A DNA stretch of 64,000 bases from Nemertoderma westbladi (GCA_032718475.1 JAUCBJ010004851.1:1-64000); one strand, 5' to 3'; positions 30,361 to 41,423 are shown, counted from the stretch's first letter. Notes: generated by a model not told the origin, from the sequence alone. Translations and numbers: made by a program.

Positions 30361-31171
30361 TCAGTCACCTACAGTAGAATGGATTAAATCAATTATTTAT
30401 ATAAAAATTTATTTAAAAAAAATAAATTAATATAAAAAAAATAGTAGTTTAAATTAATAATGTGGTATTATAAGGTATTGTATATGATGAAGTTTATGTA
30501 ATATTTTCCGAAAATTTGTAAACAATTTTAGCATTATATATTATTATTTATTAAATATTACCAGGGGCGCAGCCACGTTCCCAAAAGTGGGGGGGACGAT
30601 AAAATTATTTTAGGTCCTGCATTACTCCCCCCCCCCCCCCACACAATGTTTTTCTACAAATCTTAATGAGATTGTATGAAATTTGAAACATCGATAGTTT
30701 GTCAGAATCTTCATTTTCGCTTTCCTTCTTTAGCTACAAGCGTTTGAAAAAGTGTTTAAAAGATAGAAATAGCGCTAAATAATACTTAATAGGCCTAATG
30801 AGAAATTAAAAAAGTCCAAATTCTTCAGATATACAATTACAATAAAATTTCGACCGAAAAGTTAAAACCTGTATTACCGGTATTATTAAATTCTCACCAA
30901 GTTTTTCGAATACACTTCAAGATATATACCGAGTCGAAAATTAAAAAGAGCGACCGACCAGCCAAAGAGGATGAGGAACTCTCCATGGATGTCATTCATC
31001 ATATCCAGGGAATAGAGAAAATAATTTATCATTATTAAATTATTAAATTATAATAAGTTATCACAGATGATAGCAGCCACTTCACCTCCATGCTCGTGAA
31101 TACATTTCATAGATTCCATGACGCGGTCGTACAAATACTCTCATGTTAAAGAGTGAACAGGTGTCATCTGT
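30361..31171. other. AT-rich spacer with a possible DNA-transposon end
   Basis: Mostly A/T. CAGGGGCGCAGCCACG at about 30563 looks like a hAT-type terminal sequence, followed by G- and C-runs, but no partner end was found. No gene is visible. Confidence 0.35.
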
Positions 31172-31333
31172 ACCATTGTAGCGGTATCAACAGCTGGAAT
31201 ATATGTAGCTTAATAAAAGTGAATTAACGCAATTAATCGAAAAGATTTATTTAGTCGTATATTGATTAAATGTTATTTAATATGTATATAAAATCTCTTG
31301 CCAAAGATAATATACAGTACGCACGAAATACCA

Positions 31334-32513
31334 ATGGAATAGCGCAATAATTTTTATTGTCCGTTTAAATCCTTTTTTTGTCCTTTTTTTTTATTTTTTA
31401 TGTCCTCCAAAAATCTAATGTTAGGTTCCATGCTACCGGTTTCTCTACTGCTGTTCTCTCAGGCTATCAGTACCGGTATTAGTATATATAGCATTATTTT
31501 GCTGTATTGTATGTACAGATGTAGGTATAAAGCAGGCATTTCTGTATTTTAATACCGGTACCGGCACCGGTACTGCTGTAGGCCTACTGTGTAGCCTACC
31601 AATTAAATACGGTACTGGTAGGACTACCGGCTGACCGGTTGTTTTGGTTAGATAATCCCGCCTCATCTGTAACCTGCTCCTTTGCCTGATTTGGTAAAGT
31701 GGCCGTTTATTGTTTTGGTTAGAAAGGCCCGCCTCTGTAACCTGCTCCTTTCCTTCATTTTGTAAAGTGACTGTTTATTGTTTTGGTTAGAAAATCCCGC
31801 CTCTGTAACGTGCCCCTTTCCCTCAATTAATTAAGTGATCGTTTATTGTTTAGGTTAGGAAATCCCGCCTCTGTAACCTGCTCCTTTCTCTCAATTGGTA
31901 ATGTTATCGTTTATTGTTTTGGTTAGAAAATCCCGTATCTGTAACCTGCTCCTTTCCCTCAATTAGTTAAATGATCGTTTATTGTTTTGGTTAGAAAATC
32001 CCGCCTCGGTAACCTGCTCCTTTCCCTGATTTGGTAAAGTGACTGTTTATTGTTTTGGTTAGAAAATCCGGCCTTAACCTGCTCCTTTCCATCAATTGGT
32101 AATTGTTTTTGGCTATAAAATGAGTGTTTTGCTACGTCATGTGGTAATCGATTATCGACAACAACCACAAACTATTAAATTTAGTCTTTTACCACAGGCG
32201 CATATGGAATTCTATCTCATAGTCTATAAATCATGGAATGTTCTGGCACAGGCATAGTGAAACCAACTGTCCGACAGACCAGAAATCAACAAATTTTGAA
32301 TGTTTTGGCATAGGCATGTTGAAATCAACTGTCTGACAGTCCAGAAGTCAGCAGTCTGACAGTTTGAAGAAATACATACATAAAAAGTCATTAAAAGGAC
32401 AATAAAAGTCATTAAAAGGACAACAAAAGTCATTATGCACAATTCGTAAAAAAAGGAGGACAAAAAAAGTCAAATAAAAGGACATAAAAAATCACTGCCA
32501 TGGAATAGTGCAA
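31334..32513. mobile_element. 1.15 kb insertion with 14-base duplicated flank
   Basis: The LTR sequence ATGGAATAGYGCAA occurs at 31334-31347 and again at 32500-32513, flanking 31348-32499. Inside are T-rich ATTTTTTATGTCC words at both ends in inverted orientation and a tandem array in the middle. A related segment sits at 16480-16560, so this belongs to a dispersed family. Such a long duplication suggests retroposition; the inverted ends suggest a DNA element. The class is unresolved. Confidence 0.55.
31635..32115. repeat. Tandem array of a ~62-base unit
   Basis: Seven to eight copies, each with GTTTATTGTTTTGGTTAGAA, CTGTAACCTGCTCCTTTCC and a CAATTGGTAA-type end. Single or partial copies occur at about 23030-23090, 26885-26965, 41206-41290 and 55805-55835. 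Confidence 0.75.
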
Positions 32514-32706
32514 CCAGCTGATACTCATATTGCACGTACGTACATTGAGCTAAGGAAGTTTGAATGTCGTTCATGCAATATTAATATCTACTGTATAAAT
32601 TTGATTAGCTAATTGAATGGATGATCCCACATAAGCCCTCCGCCAGTGTCGACAAGACACGATAACAATATAAAATTATAATTATTAGATAATAGTTAGT
32701 TAGTAA

Positions 32707-33195
32707 TTAACTTCGGGGGCATGGCGCCGGCTGCGAAGCAGTTTGTCAAGCGGCTGGCGTTGAGGCTGTCGGAGAAACGACAGGTTCCCTACCCGGAGTC
32801 GGTAGCGTGGGTGCGGAGACGCATCAATTTCGCCTTACTCCGGTCGTCCCTGATGTGCCTCCGTGGGTTTCGGTCGGCCGCTAGAAGACCGGTGCGGGCA
32901 GCGGTGGCGGACGCGTCCATTGTGTGGGCGAACGCGGACTCGGACCCCAGGACGGCTTAGATGTTAGAGGTCTGGCGGGTTTGTTGGGTACTGGCAGTGG
33001 CAGAGTGGCAGACTGGTGATGGGTACTGAACCAATTTGTATTGTTTGTATTGTTGCTAGGTAACAGTTTGAATCAGCTGGTGGTGGGTTATATTTGTACT
33101 TGTTTTGGTGCGTTTTTATATTCGAATTATTGTTTGTTAATATTATAATATATGGAGGCTTTTGAGTAAAAAAAAAAAAAAAAAAAAAATTAACG
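32707..33195 (+). pseudogene. 5'-truncated LINE 3' end with poly(A) tail
   Basis: ORF 32721-32960 encodes a LINE C-terminal signature: SVAWVRRRINFALLRSSLMC followed by LRGFRSAARRP. A GC-rich 3' untranslated region and an A-run of about 22 bases (to 33189) follow. ATTAAC at about 32707 and again just after the A-run may be the TSD. It was inserted in the Ty3/gypsy 3' region. It is a different LINE family from the TAG-tailed copies. Confidence 0.65.
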
Positions 33196-33699
33196 GACGG
33201 GAGTTTTCATTGGTCGACCGTAACGCGATCTTAATGGTTGGTTCATGAACACATCGTTTTCAAGGAAGGCTGGTTTTAGTCTATCAATGCTGACCGTGTC
33301 CCGTTTGCCATTTACGTCAAGAGTAAAGAACTTGTCCTGTCGGCAGATTACTTTGAAGGGTCCTTCATAAGGACATTGTAGTGGTGAACAGTGAGCATCC
33401 CTACGGATGAAAACAAAGTTAGATGTCCGCAATTCACTTGGTATGAATAACTTTGAATTATAACAATTTGTATGGTGAGAAGTGGACGTGGGTTGCATAT
33501 TATGCATGCAATGTTGCAGGGTACGCAATAATTTATTGGTTTCTGCTCCTTTAAGAGTTTGTGAAGCGGTGAAATATTCTCCTGGTAGTCGTAATGACGC
33601 TCCGTAAACCAGTTCTGCCGCGTAACAACACAGGTCCTCCTTAGGAACAGCGCGTAATCCCAACATTATGATTGGTAACTCATCATAATAACAGCCCAC
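33190..33699 (-). pseudogene. Ty3/gypsy integrase C-terminal fragment
   Basis: About 165 residues continuing the integrase broken at 50164. It begins YDELPIIMLGLRAVPKEDL, then LVYGASLRLPGE, and ends with a chromatin-binding-like SPLQCPYEGPFKVICR segment and a VSIDRLKPAF motif, all standard near the end of Ty3/gypsy Pol. Joining at the duplicated 12 bases (33676-33687 and 50151-50162) would restore continuity. Confidence 0.8.
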
Positions 33700-33750
33700 A
33701 AGGAATCAGCTAAGAGGCATATCCCCCAGAAACCCAAACGAAAACAGTAT

Positions 33751-34513
33751 GTGCCATGGCAAAACTCTGAGGATACTTGTAAGAGAGAAGATCTTAAGAT
33801 AGCCTACAAAGTTAAAACCGAACAACCAACAACAGAAAACATTAACAAGGTTGAGAAAGCTAAGGACGATCTTAAATTAGCCTACAGCATCAGCCAGGAA
33901 AAGTACATACAGGATAAAATTGAAGCAATTACGAATGCTCACATACAGTAACAATCAAGACTTACCTGGCAAACTGTAAATGAGGTATCTGGTCGGAAAT
34001 GTTGTGCAAAGGGGCGCCTCAAAGCCGATAGTCCTGAAGAACGTGTTGGGAAGTGGAAAAATCACTTCAGCAACTTGCTTGGGCAGCCACCAAACATCGA
34101 GGTCAGCCCTATAAGGAAAACATATGATAAGACACTACCTATAGAAACAGGGGACCTCACACCTACAAACTCCAAAGAAGCATTAAAAGCATGTCCAATA
34201 ATAAAGCGAGTGGATTAGATGAAATCCCAGCGGAGGTATGGAAAACAGGAGTGCTAAACAGACCATTATGGAATGTTTGCAACCGGATGTTAAAAGGGGA
34301 GAAGCCACCACCAATTTGGACTAAAGGTCAACTAAAGCCTCTCCCCAAGAAAGGAGACCTCGGTATACCAACAAACTATCGTGGGATATGTCTGCTTGTG
34401 GTAGCTGCCAAAATATACAATAAAATGATTCTATATAGGATTAGGCCTCACATAGAGAAACTATTGCGTAAGAGCCAAAACGGATTTCGACCAAGTAGAT
34501 CAACAATAGCTCA
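33751..34513 (+). pseudogene. LINE copy 2, upstream part of reverse transcriptase
   Basis: Encodes the linker (33751-33951) and, after frame breaks, the reverse transcriptase start (34191-34513): NNKASGLDEIPAEVWK to FRPSRSTIAH, where the BEL LTR interrupts it. Tyrosine is retained where copy 1 has a stop codon. Confidence 0.8.
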
Positions 34514-35043
34514 TGTTAGCTTATTCAATCCCGCTAACATCCCATAAAGTTATAAGCCGATAAGCAATATTGGGAGCCGCGAGATTGGGTAATAACCAAC
34601 TCGTGCCATCCCAATGAGAGTGGGAAGGAGAACCACACAATAAGGGTCAGGGGCCAAACCCCTAACCCAGAGAGAACAGATGGAGTGAACGGGAACACTC
34701 CACGGGGTGCCAACAAGGGTATCAACCAATCAGAGGGGGGCAAGGCATCGATTAGGTAGTAATTAGGCCAACCGTGCAATATAACCAGTAACCCAATATC
34801 AGTAATTCAGTTATCTCAGTGCAGTAGTGCTAGCATAGGTTAATTAGTTTAGATAGGGGAGCACGGGACTTTTAGTTACCGTATCCCGCCTTCCATATAC
34901 TATACAATATATCTATATCTTATACCTTTATTATTATACACCGAACTTCAGAACTCATTTTACTTTCATTCACTCTTTATACACGGCGGGGACGCGTGAA
35001 CTAAATACCGGATAAATCGGGATCCCTCCTGGATCCCGTCACA
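34514..35043 (+). repeat. 5' LTR of the BEL element
   Basis: Begins TGTTAG and ends GTCACA. I found no difference from 48469-48998. It contains a TATACAATATATC-type AT-rich stretch near 34900 that could act as a core promoter. No clear tRNA primer-binding match follows at 35044. Confidence 0.92.
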
Positions 35044-35103
35044 GTAACTAAAACCAACCGCTGCCCTAGCTAGCCAAACCATCAGCCACCAATCACCAGC
35101 GAG

Positions 35104-37392
35104 ATGAGTCAATCGGGCGAGACACCGACGCGGACCCCGGACGAAGACCAAACGATCCGTGAGGCCGCAACCAGGCGATATAGACCCACGACGCCGGAGC
35201 CATCGATAACGGGCGAACCGGAAGTTCAAGACGAGGGGAGCCTGGAACAAGAGGTCGAGCCAAGAGGAAGGGAGAGCGAGACGGAGGGAGACGGAGATGA
35301 GTCGACACGGGACGGAGATCGGCGCACCGATGTCGCCGGCCAGCTACAGGCCGAGGGCGACGAGCGGCCCACCGAAACGGCGACGGTGGGGCCGACGGTG
35401 CGACGCCGGACGCGAAGAGACGGAGGAGACATCGGTACCGATGTCGCCGGCCAGCTACAGGCCGAGGGCGACGGACGGCCCACCGGAACGGCGACGGTGG
35501 AGCCGCCGGTACGACGTCGAACCCGGAGGGACGGAGGAGAGGTCGGCGACGAGGACGTCGGGGTTTCAGAGCGACTTCGACGGGCCTACAACGCGACCCG
35601 GAAGCTAATAAAGGACGCCAAGAAGGAAGGGGCGAAGGTAGACGAGGTGAGACTGAGAAAGCGACTAGGTGAGTCGGATAGACACTTTAATTACCTAATA
35701 CGTTTTGGGCAGAGAGAACTAGCCGAGGGGAGAGCAAAAGGGGTTGCCGGCGAACTGTTTGAACTATGGGAGTGTGGGAGTATGGAACCTAGCGTAGCGC
35801 CAGTGTACATAGGGCCATACTTGGTCGATGCCCGGGGAGTAAAATTAGTGGGTTGGAGGGGACCCGAGGGGGGCGAATCCGAGGTTAACCCCGAGGATTC
35901 GGCCTCGTCGGTCGGAGAAAGTTCCGGGAAGCGGGGGAAAGTTAGTAGGTCGGGAAGGCGGAGGGGGTCCGTCGTAACCGATAAGTCTGCTACATCCTCC
36001 GCGAAAGAAAGAGTGGTGAGAGAGATAGGTGCCGCATACCGTCTCAACATGGTAGAGCAAGGTCAGAGGGAAATGGAGGAACGGTTAGAGGAGGGGAGAG
36101 TGCGGTTAGAGAGGGAAGCGGCATTGATTAGAGAAACCGGAGAGAGGGCCGAAAGGGCTTTGAGAAGCCTTAGGGAGTGTGAGGAAATAGAGGAAAAGGA
36201 GTGTAGGGAGCGTGAGGCGGAATGCAAGGAGCGTGAGGCAAGGGAGGAAAGGGAACGCAAAGAGCGTGAGGCGGAACGCAAGGAACATGAGGCGAGAAGG
36301 GAAAAGGAACGCAAGGAGCGCGAGGTGAGACGAAGGGAGAGCGCTAGGAGTGTAGCAGAGTCGGCCGCCCGGGACACCCAGGAGTGTGAGAGGAGAATGG
36401 CAGAGGCTGAACGAGAGCACAAGGAATTAAAGAGACGCCAGAGTGAGCTTGCGGAACATAGGATTAGACGGGCGCACGAGCTGCAACTGGTGCGAGCGTC
36501 GCCGTCTGAAAGCGGGGCCGGCTCGAGTATTTTTGGGGAGCCGGGGGCCGTAGATACATTTATTAATACCCCACTGACAGGGACCGCGCGACAGACCCAA
36601 AACTGGTGTGACCGTACGGGCGGGGGGGGGGGGGGGGGGGGGGGTAACGACAATAATGATACAGTAGACGTTGTTAATGTTGATAGTACCGTATGGGACA
36701 ACTCTAATCAAACCTTTATTGCAGGAAATACTTTGCCTAGTGGTAGTAATTTAAATTTAAATCAGAACAATCCTAATATTAATGTAGAAAATAATTCTAA
36801 TATTAATGTAATTACGCAAAATAATTCAAATAATCAAAATAATAACCCAAATTCGAACCTACAAAATAATTTAAATAACGCGATTACGCAAAATAATCCA
36901 AATAATTTAAATAATGATCCAAGCCCGAATTTACAAAATAATTCAGATAGCGTAGTCGCGCAGAATAATACAAATGATTTCGTTCCAAACGAGCAAATCA
37001 ATTCTGTTTCCAATATGGGTGCTATTAACGTAAACACGTCGGACGTGTATAGCCAGGCAGATGAGGGCCTGGTAGGCCACGTAGTTGGTAGGCAGGGAGC
37101 AGAGGGCCTGGTAGGCCATGTAGTTGGTAGGCAGGGAGCAGAGGGCCTGGTAGGCCATGTAGTTGGTAGGCAGGGAGCAGAGGGCCTGGTAGGCCACGTA
37201 GTTGGTAGGCAGGGAGTAGAGGGCCTGGAAGGCCACGCAATAGCAGGAGGAGAAGCGGGGGTGAATAGACCCGACCGCGGTAGGGTTGATGTGTCGACTA
37301 GAGAGGTATATAGTAGCGGGGTGAGAGGTAGCGAAGTAAAATGTAGCGAGTGGGGGGGGGGGGGCTACAAGGGCCCCACAACGGAAAGTTAG
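35104..37392 (+). CDS. BEL ORF1: coiled-coil Gag-like leader protein
   Basis: 762 residues. The N-terminus is acidic and contains a roughly 40-residue repeat (VAGQLQAEGD.RPT...TVRRRTRRDGG). Residues about 300-460 are a very charged Glu/Arg coiled coil. A run of G encodes polyglycine near residue 507. An Asn-rich tract (about 540-630) and four to five copies of a 13-residue repeat (EGLVGHVVGRQGA) follow. The last 43 bases overlap ORF2 in the -1 frame at a G-run, so the two are probably joined by slippage or were one ORF before a G-run changed length. No family beyond BEL-like Gag leaders is recognised. Confidence 0.7.
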   Translation: MSQSGETPTRTPDEDQTIREAATRRYRPTTPEPSITGEPEVQDEGSLEQEVEPRGRESETEGDGDESTRDGDRRTDVAGQLQAEGDERPTETATVGPTVRRRTRRDGGDIGTDVAGQLQAEGDGRPTGTATVEPPVRRRTRRDGGEVGDEDVGVSERLRRAYNATRKLIKDAKKEGAKVDEVRLRKRLGESDRHFNYLIRFGQRELAEGRAKGVAGELFELWECGSMEPSVAPVYIGPYLVDARGVKLVGWRGPEGGESEVNPEDSASSVGESSGKRGKVSRSGRRRGSVVTDKSATSSAKERVVREIGAAYRLNMVEQGQREMEERLEEGRVRLEREAALIRETGERAERALRSLRECEEIEEKECREREAECKEREAREERERKEREAERKEHEARREKERKEREVRRRESARSVAESAARDTQECERRMAEAEREHKELKRRQSELAEHRIRRAHELQLVRASPSESGAGSSIFGEPGAVDTFINTPLTGTARQTQNWCDRTGGGGGGGGGNDNNDTVDVVNVDSTVWDNSNQTFIAGNTLPSGSNLNLNQNNPNINVENNSNINVITQNNSNNQNNNPNSNLQNNLNNAITQNNPNNLNNDPSPNLQNNSDSVVAQNNTNDFVPNEQINSVSNMGAINVNTSDVYSQADEGLVGHVVGRQGAEGLVGHVVGRQGAEGLVGHVVGRQGAEGLVGHVVGRQGVEGLEGHAIAGGEAGVNRPDRGRVDVSTREVYSSGVRGSEVKCSEWGGGGYKGPTTES
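37065..37233 (+). repeat. 39-base coding tandem repeat
   Basis: Four to five near-identical copies encode EGLVGHVVGRQGA. The nucleotide near-identity points to recent expansion. Confidence 0.85.
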
Positions 37393-40235
37393 CGGCGAGT
37401 GGGGGGGGGGCTACGAGGGCCCCACAACAGAGAGTTAGCGGCGAGAGGGGGGGGGCAGAGAGTGTCCCACAGCCGTCAGCGGACAATGCGCGGGCCGAAA
37501 TAGGTAAACCGCAACAACCGGCGACGGAAAGTAATAGGGGGATTGCGGATATCCCCAGCGGCGTGCGACCGAGCAGAGAGAGACGGGTTGACGTCGCGAG
37601 AGGGCGGACGAAGCGTCGAGCCCGATCAGAGGAAGGAAGAAGAACAGTGGGGTTTAACCGGGAGGTCGACGAGAGATCTCACGAGCGGGAATATTCCACT
37701 GATAGGAGAAGAAAGGAAGACAGTAGTAGAAGTATCGCCGCGAACGATAGAAGAGCGAGGACGGATAGCGAGCCGTCGGTAGTCGAGATGAGAACGGAGA
37801 GTCAGTGGGGTCGGACTCCGGGAGATTGCCGTCGCCCCGGAGAGATGCGACCCGGCGAGGCGCACTACGCGCCGAGAGAGGGGTACGCGATGTACCGGTA
37901 CGAAGATGAGAACAGTAGAGAGGGGGGTCGAAGAGAAACTTTCCGACGGAATATACCTACCGATCGAGAATACGGTAGCCGCGGGGAGGATTATTCGAGA
38001 AGAATAAACTTCGATCCCGAACAACACATGCAGACTGTAGGACATACTGTAGGCCTTACTGCACATACCATAGGCCATACTGAGAGAGGCAATGTAGGCG
38101 ATAGGATAGCGTGGACAACGGGATTAAACCCGGAAGTCGCGGAATACATACCGGCGGGTAGGCCAGAAGCTGATAGGCCTATACCGGTACCAGTACAACA
38201 GTACGACTACAGCATGCAGGGACATAACATATACCCAGGGGAGGGGGGAATTATTGCGGATAGGTGCATGGGCCCCAATATATTAACATCAACCCCAGTA
38301 CCAAACATACCGGTGGGGGGGGGGGGACAGGGTGACATTCCCCCATCACAATATCAACAATATACCCCGATAGGAGCAAGAACAACGAGACCCTTGGATG
38401 AGAATAAGTCGTGTGACACAGAAATATGGAGGGGGCCGCTACCCCCGATGACATACCCAAGTCAGAGAAGATCGAGAAATAGGACGGACGAACCGCACCA
38501 GACAGGAGAAACTATACAGCACCCGTCGAATCCATTGGAAGCGCAGGCGATGGGGATGGCCACGTTGATCGATGCGTTGAAAACGAGGATCGAGCTACCA
38601 CCCGTGGAACCATTCAAATTCGATGGGAGTAGGCCGGAAGAATATCTACAGTTTCGGCGCATGTATAGTAACGAAATACTAACAAAAAACTTGACGCAGG
38701 CGGAGTGCCTAAAGTATCTACAAGTGTACACGGGAGGCCCAGCATACGACATCGTGAGGCAATATCAAGGAATAGAGGGCGGCTTCACGACAGCATGGCG
38801 GGCACTGGATAGGGAATACGGGCACCCGGCCAAGATCATCAGGCAGACGCTGAGGGGCATAACATCGGGTGGCCTGCAGGATAATCCCGTTAGCATTAAG
38901 ACGTTCGCTAACAAAGTCGAAAAGGCGCTGATCGTGCTGAAGACGCTAGACGCGCCATACGAGCTCAATGCGTCCAATAACATCACCACGATAGCGCAGG
39001 CACTACCGAGTTGGATGCGCAACAAGTGGAGGAAAATTGCTTTCTCCACTCGAGACAAGAAGGGTGCGGAACCGGGTTTAGAAGAAATGTCAAACTTCTT
39101 AAACTACGAGGCTGAGCTAATAACTGACCCAGTCTATAGCGAAGATAGCCTGGGAAAGGGACCGAAGATAGATTATCATAGACCGAAACCAGAGCACAAT
39201 ACATCAAACGCATTACCGAGACTCAGGCAATCATTGCCATATGCAGCGACGCAGGGGACTGCAAGTCCACAGCTAGCCGAAGATGAGACCACACCATGGA
39301 ACGGACAGGGGAACAATAACAGCACAAATAAACATAACCCCAGTACGTCCAGTAGGCTGAATCCAAACAATAAGAATAGTTGGGACTTTGGTACGAATGC
39401 AACTGCGATACGCAATGCACTGTATAAAGAGGGCTACGACCCAAAGAGCAAATGCCAGTTACACGCAAATGCGCTTCATAAAACCATGAACTGCAGGTAC
39501 TGGCAGGCGTTACCTAGGCAAGATCAGATAGATTACGCGTCGAGCAATAAAATCTGGTCGCGATGTGTAATGAGTGGACATAGAGCAAGGGAGTGCAAGG
39601 AGAGGCCAATACAATTTGGTCAAAGGAGAGGCCAAACGATGGCGACGAGCACAGTAGGCGCGAAGAAGAGGAGAACGGTGTTACTTGGAGTAGTACCAGT
39701 GCGAGTGATCGGGGAAGGCAATCGATCAGTAACAACACTAATGCTGGTTGATAGTGGAGCTGCCTTCACATTAGTTGAGGAATGGGTGGCCGAAGAAATA
39801 GGATTGAGAACGAGGCCAAGCAGAATAGCGGTAACAACCATCTCTAGCAAAGATGAGATCCTAGAGATGAGGACAGGACGGTGCGCAATTGCAGCAGTGG
39901 CACCAGGATGCGACTATGGGGCAACCATCGATCCCATCCAAGTGATAGAGTCAATTAATATCAATGCCAGGCGGCCAACCAACATCGAGGTTGAGCAGTA
40001 CAAATTCCTGGACAACATTGACTTCTCAATCCCAGACGTGGACGTTAGGAAGGTGTCCATCATAGTAGGTATGGACTGCCCAACGGCCCACGAAAGAATG
40101 CAAACGGTCTTCGGCGAAGACAAGCAGAGTGACCCGGTGGCCATATTAACACCATTCGGGTGGACGCTGAGTGGTCCAATTAAGAGCAAGATAACATTTA
40201 GGATGTCGGAGACATCAGGGTGCATGTTCGCGTGA
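37350..40235 (+). CDS. BEL ORF2: Gag (DUF1759-like) and aspartic protease
   Basis: 961 residues. The N-terminal third is low-complexity and charged. From about residue 415 comes the BEL/Pao Gag region (PPVEPFKFDGSRPEEYLQFR; later ALPSWMRNKWRK). A knuckle region follows at about 690-755 (CQLHANALHKTMNC, then SRCVMSGHRAREC; a tryptophan sits where the first Cys of the CCHC motif belongs). The protease (DUF1758-type) begins near 770 with LMLVDSGAAFTLV, catalytic DSG intact, and continues to a DPVAILTPFGWTLSGP segment typical of the protease-reverse transcriptase border. A TGA then precedes the Pol fragment at 40239. Confidence 0.82.
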   Translation: MGGGGLQGPHNGKLAASGGGATRAPQQRVSGERGGAESVPQPSADNARAEIGKPQQPATESNRGIADIPSGVRPSRERRVDVARGRTKRRARSEEGRRTVGFNREVDERSHEREYSTDRRRKEDSSRSIAANDRRARTDSEPSVVEMRTESQWGRTPGDCRRPGEMRPGEAHYAPREGYAMYRYEDENSREGGRRETFRRNIPTDREYGSRGEDYSRRINFDPEQHMQTVGHTVGLTAHTIGHTERGNVGDRIAWTTGLNPEVAEYIPAGRPEADRPIPVPVQQYDYSMQGHNIYPGEGGIIADRCMGPNILTSTPVPNIPVGGGGQGDIPPSQYQQYTPIGARTTRPLDENKSCDTEIWRGPLPPMTYPSQRRSRNRTDEPHQTGETIQHPSNPLEAQAMGMATLIDALKTRIELPPVEPFKFDGSRPEEYLQFRRMYSNEILTKNLTQAECLKYLQVYTGGPAYDIVRQYQGIEGGFTTAWRALDREYGHPAKIIRQTLRGITSGGLQDNPVSIKTFANKVEKALIVLKTLDAPYELNASNNITTIAQALPSWMRNKWRKIAFSTRDKKGAEPGLEEMSNFLNYEAELITDPVYSEDSLGKGPKIDYHRPKPEHNTSNALPRLRQSLPYAATQGTASPQLAEDETTPWNGQGNNNSTNKHNPSTSSRLNPNNKNSWDFGTNATAIRNALYKEGYDPKSKCQLHANALHKTMNCRYWQALPRQDQIDYASSNKIWSRCVMSGHRARECKERPIQFGQRRGQTMATSTVGAKKRRTVLLGVVPVRVIGEGNRSVTTLMLVDSGAAFTLVEEWVAEEIGLRTRPSRIAVTTISSKDEILEMRTGRCAIAAVAPGCDYGATIDPIQVIESININARRPTNIEVEQYKFLDNIDFSIPDVDVRKVSIIVGMDCPTAHERMQTVFGEDKQSDPVAILTPFGWTLSGPIKSKITFRMSETSGCMFA

Positions 40236-41423
40236 ACAATGCAGGAAATGGGTGATGAGGGAGCAGAGGAGCAGCTTAAAAGACTGCTCAGACAAGATTT
40301 TGAGGGACTGAAAGAGACCGGGGTCGGGACCTCGGTAGAAGACAAGCAGGCTCTACAAAGCGTGGAGGAATCGATGACGTGCGATGAGGGGCGGTATACA
40401 ATAGGAATGGTATGGAAACTACCGAAGATACCGCTACCCGATAATAGAGGGATGGTACTCACGAGACTCCGCAAGCTGAAACAAACACTAAAACGGAGCC
40501 CCGAAAAGAACGAGTACATCCACAGAACGATTAAGAAGTACGTCGAGAAAGGATGGGCCGTGGAGTTACCGGTCGACGAGCCGAACACGGATAGGACATA
40601 TTACCTGCCACTACACGTGGCTTTAGATCCAAAGAAAGGTAAACTACGAATCGTCACCTTCAAGGCAGAACCCCCTAAGTCGATTTTTTTCGATTTTCAT
40701 GTTTTTGACTTTTTGGGTAATTCGATATCGGCTTTTTCGTCTGGCAGAACCCCGAAGCTTTTCTACCAGCCATTTTTGAGTTATAAGCCAAAGACAGTTC
40801 CCCGTAACTTATGCCCACTTCGAGGCAGAACCCCCCAAGTCTATAATTGGCTTGCAAAACACCGTAAATTCAAGTATATGAAATTCAGTCCACCTGGCAA
40901 AACCCCTTAAATTAGAAATAACATCATGTAAAACCCCGTAAATCAGAAACAATAGCCTGGCAAAACCCCGTAATTTATCATTTATACTGGTTTGTATTGC
41001 GGCCAGGACACAAATATTAATGAGGGACACAAACATTATTGACCCCCCCCCACCCACACCCCGGCTGGTATACCCCCATATTTTCAATTTACCTCCTACC
41101 ACCACCATTCATTTTACCCCCCCCCCCCCCCCCCTCCCCGATTCCTATCTCCCCCTCATGTTCATCATTTTTTTACTCCTACTCCTTCCCTTTTTACTAA
41201 CAACATCGTTTATTGTTTTGGTTAGAAAAAACATCTCTGTAACCTGATCCTTTCCTTCAATTGGCAATAACATAGTTTATTGGTTTGGTCAGATTAATAT
41301 GTTATTATTTATTGTTGTTATTTTATTGCTTGACAGTAATGAGAATTGTAATACTGTAATATATTGTATGTATATGGGTGGTAACATGAATCATACTAAG
41401 TGCGAAGGGCGATAGTGCCCATG

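Larger units (their letters stand above)
31177..32631 (-). repeat. 3' LTR of the Ty3/gypsy element, interrupted
   Basis: Plus-strand positions 31177-31347 match 53319-53488, and 32500-32580 match 53475-53561. In minus orientation the LTR probably begins at 32631 (TGTGGGATC) after a purine-rich GGCGGAGGGCTTA tract and ends at 31177 (CGCTACA). A 1.15 kb insertion separates the two halves. Confidence 0.7.

Noticed and set aside
30563-30640. A complete hAT element
   Set aside because: Only one hAT-like end (CAGGGGCGCAGCC) was found, with no partner and no 8-base duplication.
32721-32960. A small host gene
   Set aside because: The peptide matches the typical C-terminus of a LINE, and a poly(A) tail follows.
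34534-34779. An 81-residue minus-strand protein present twice (also 48489-48734)
   Set aside because: Duplication is explained by the two LTR copies, and the frame has no domain.
36063-36701. A 212-residue minus-strand ORF rich in Ser/Leu
   Set aside because: It is the antisense of the Glu/Arg coiled coil of BEL ORF1.
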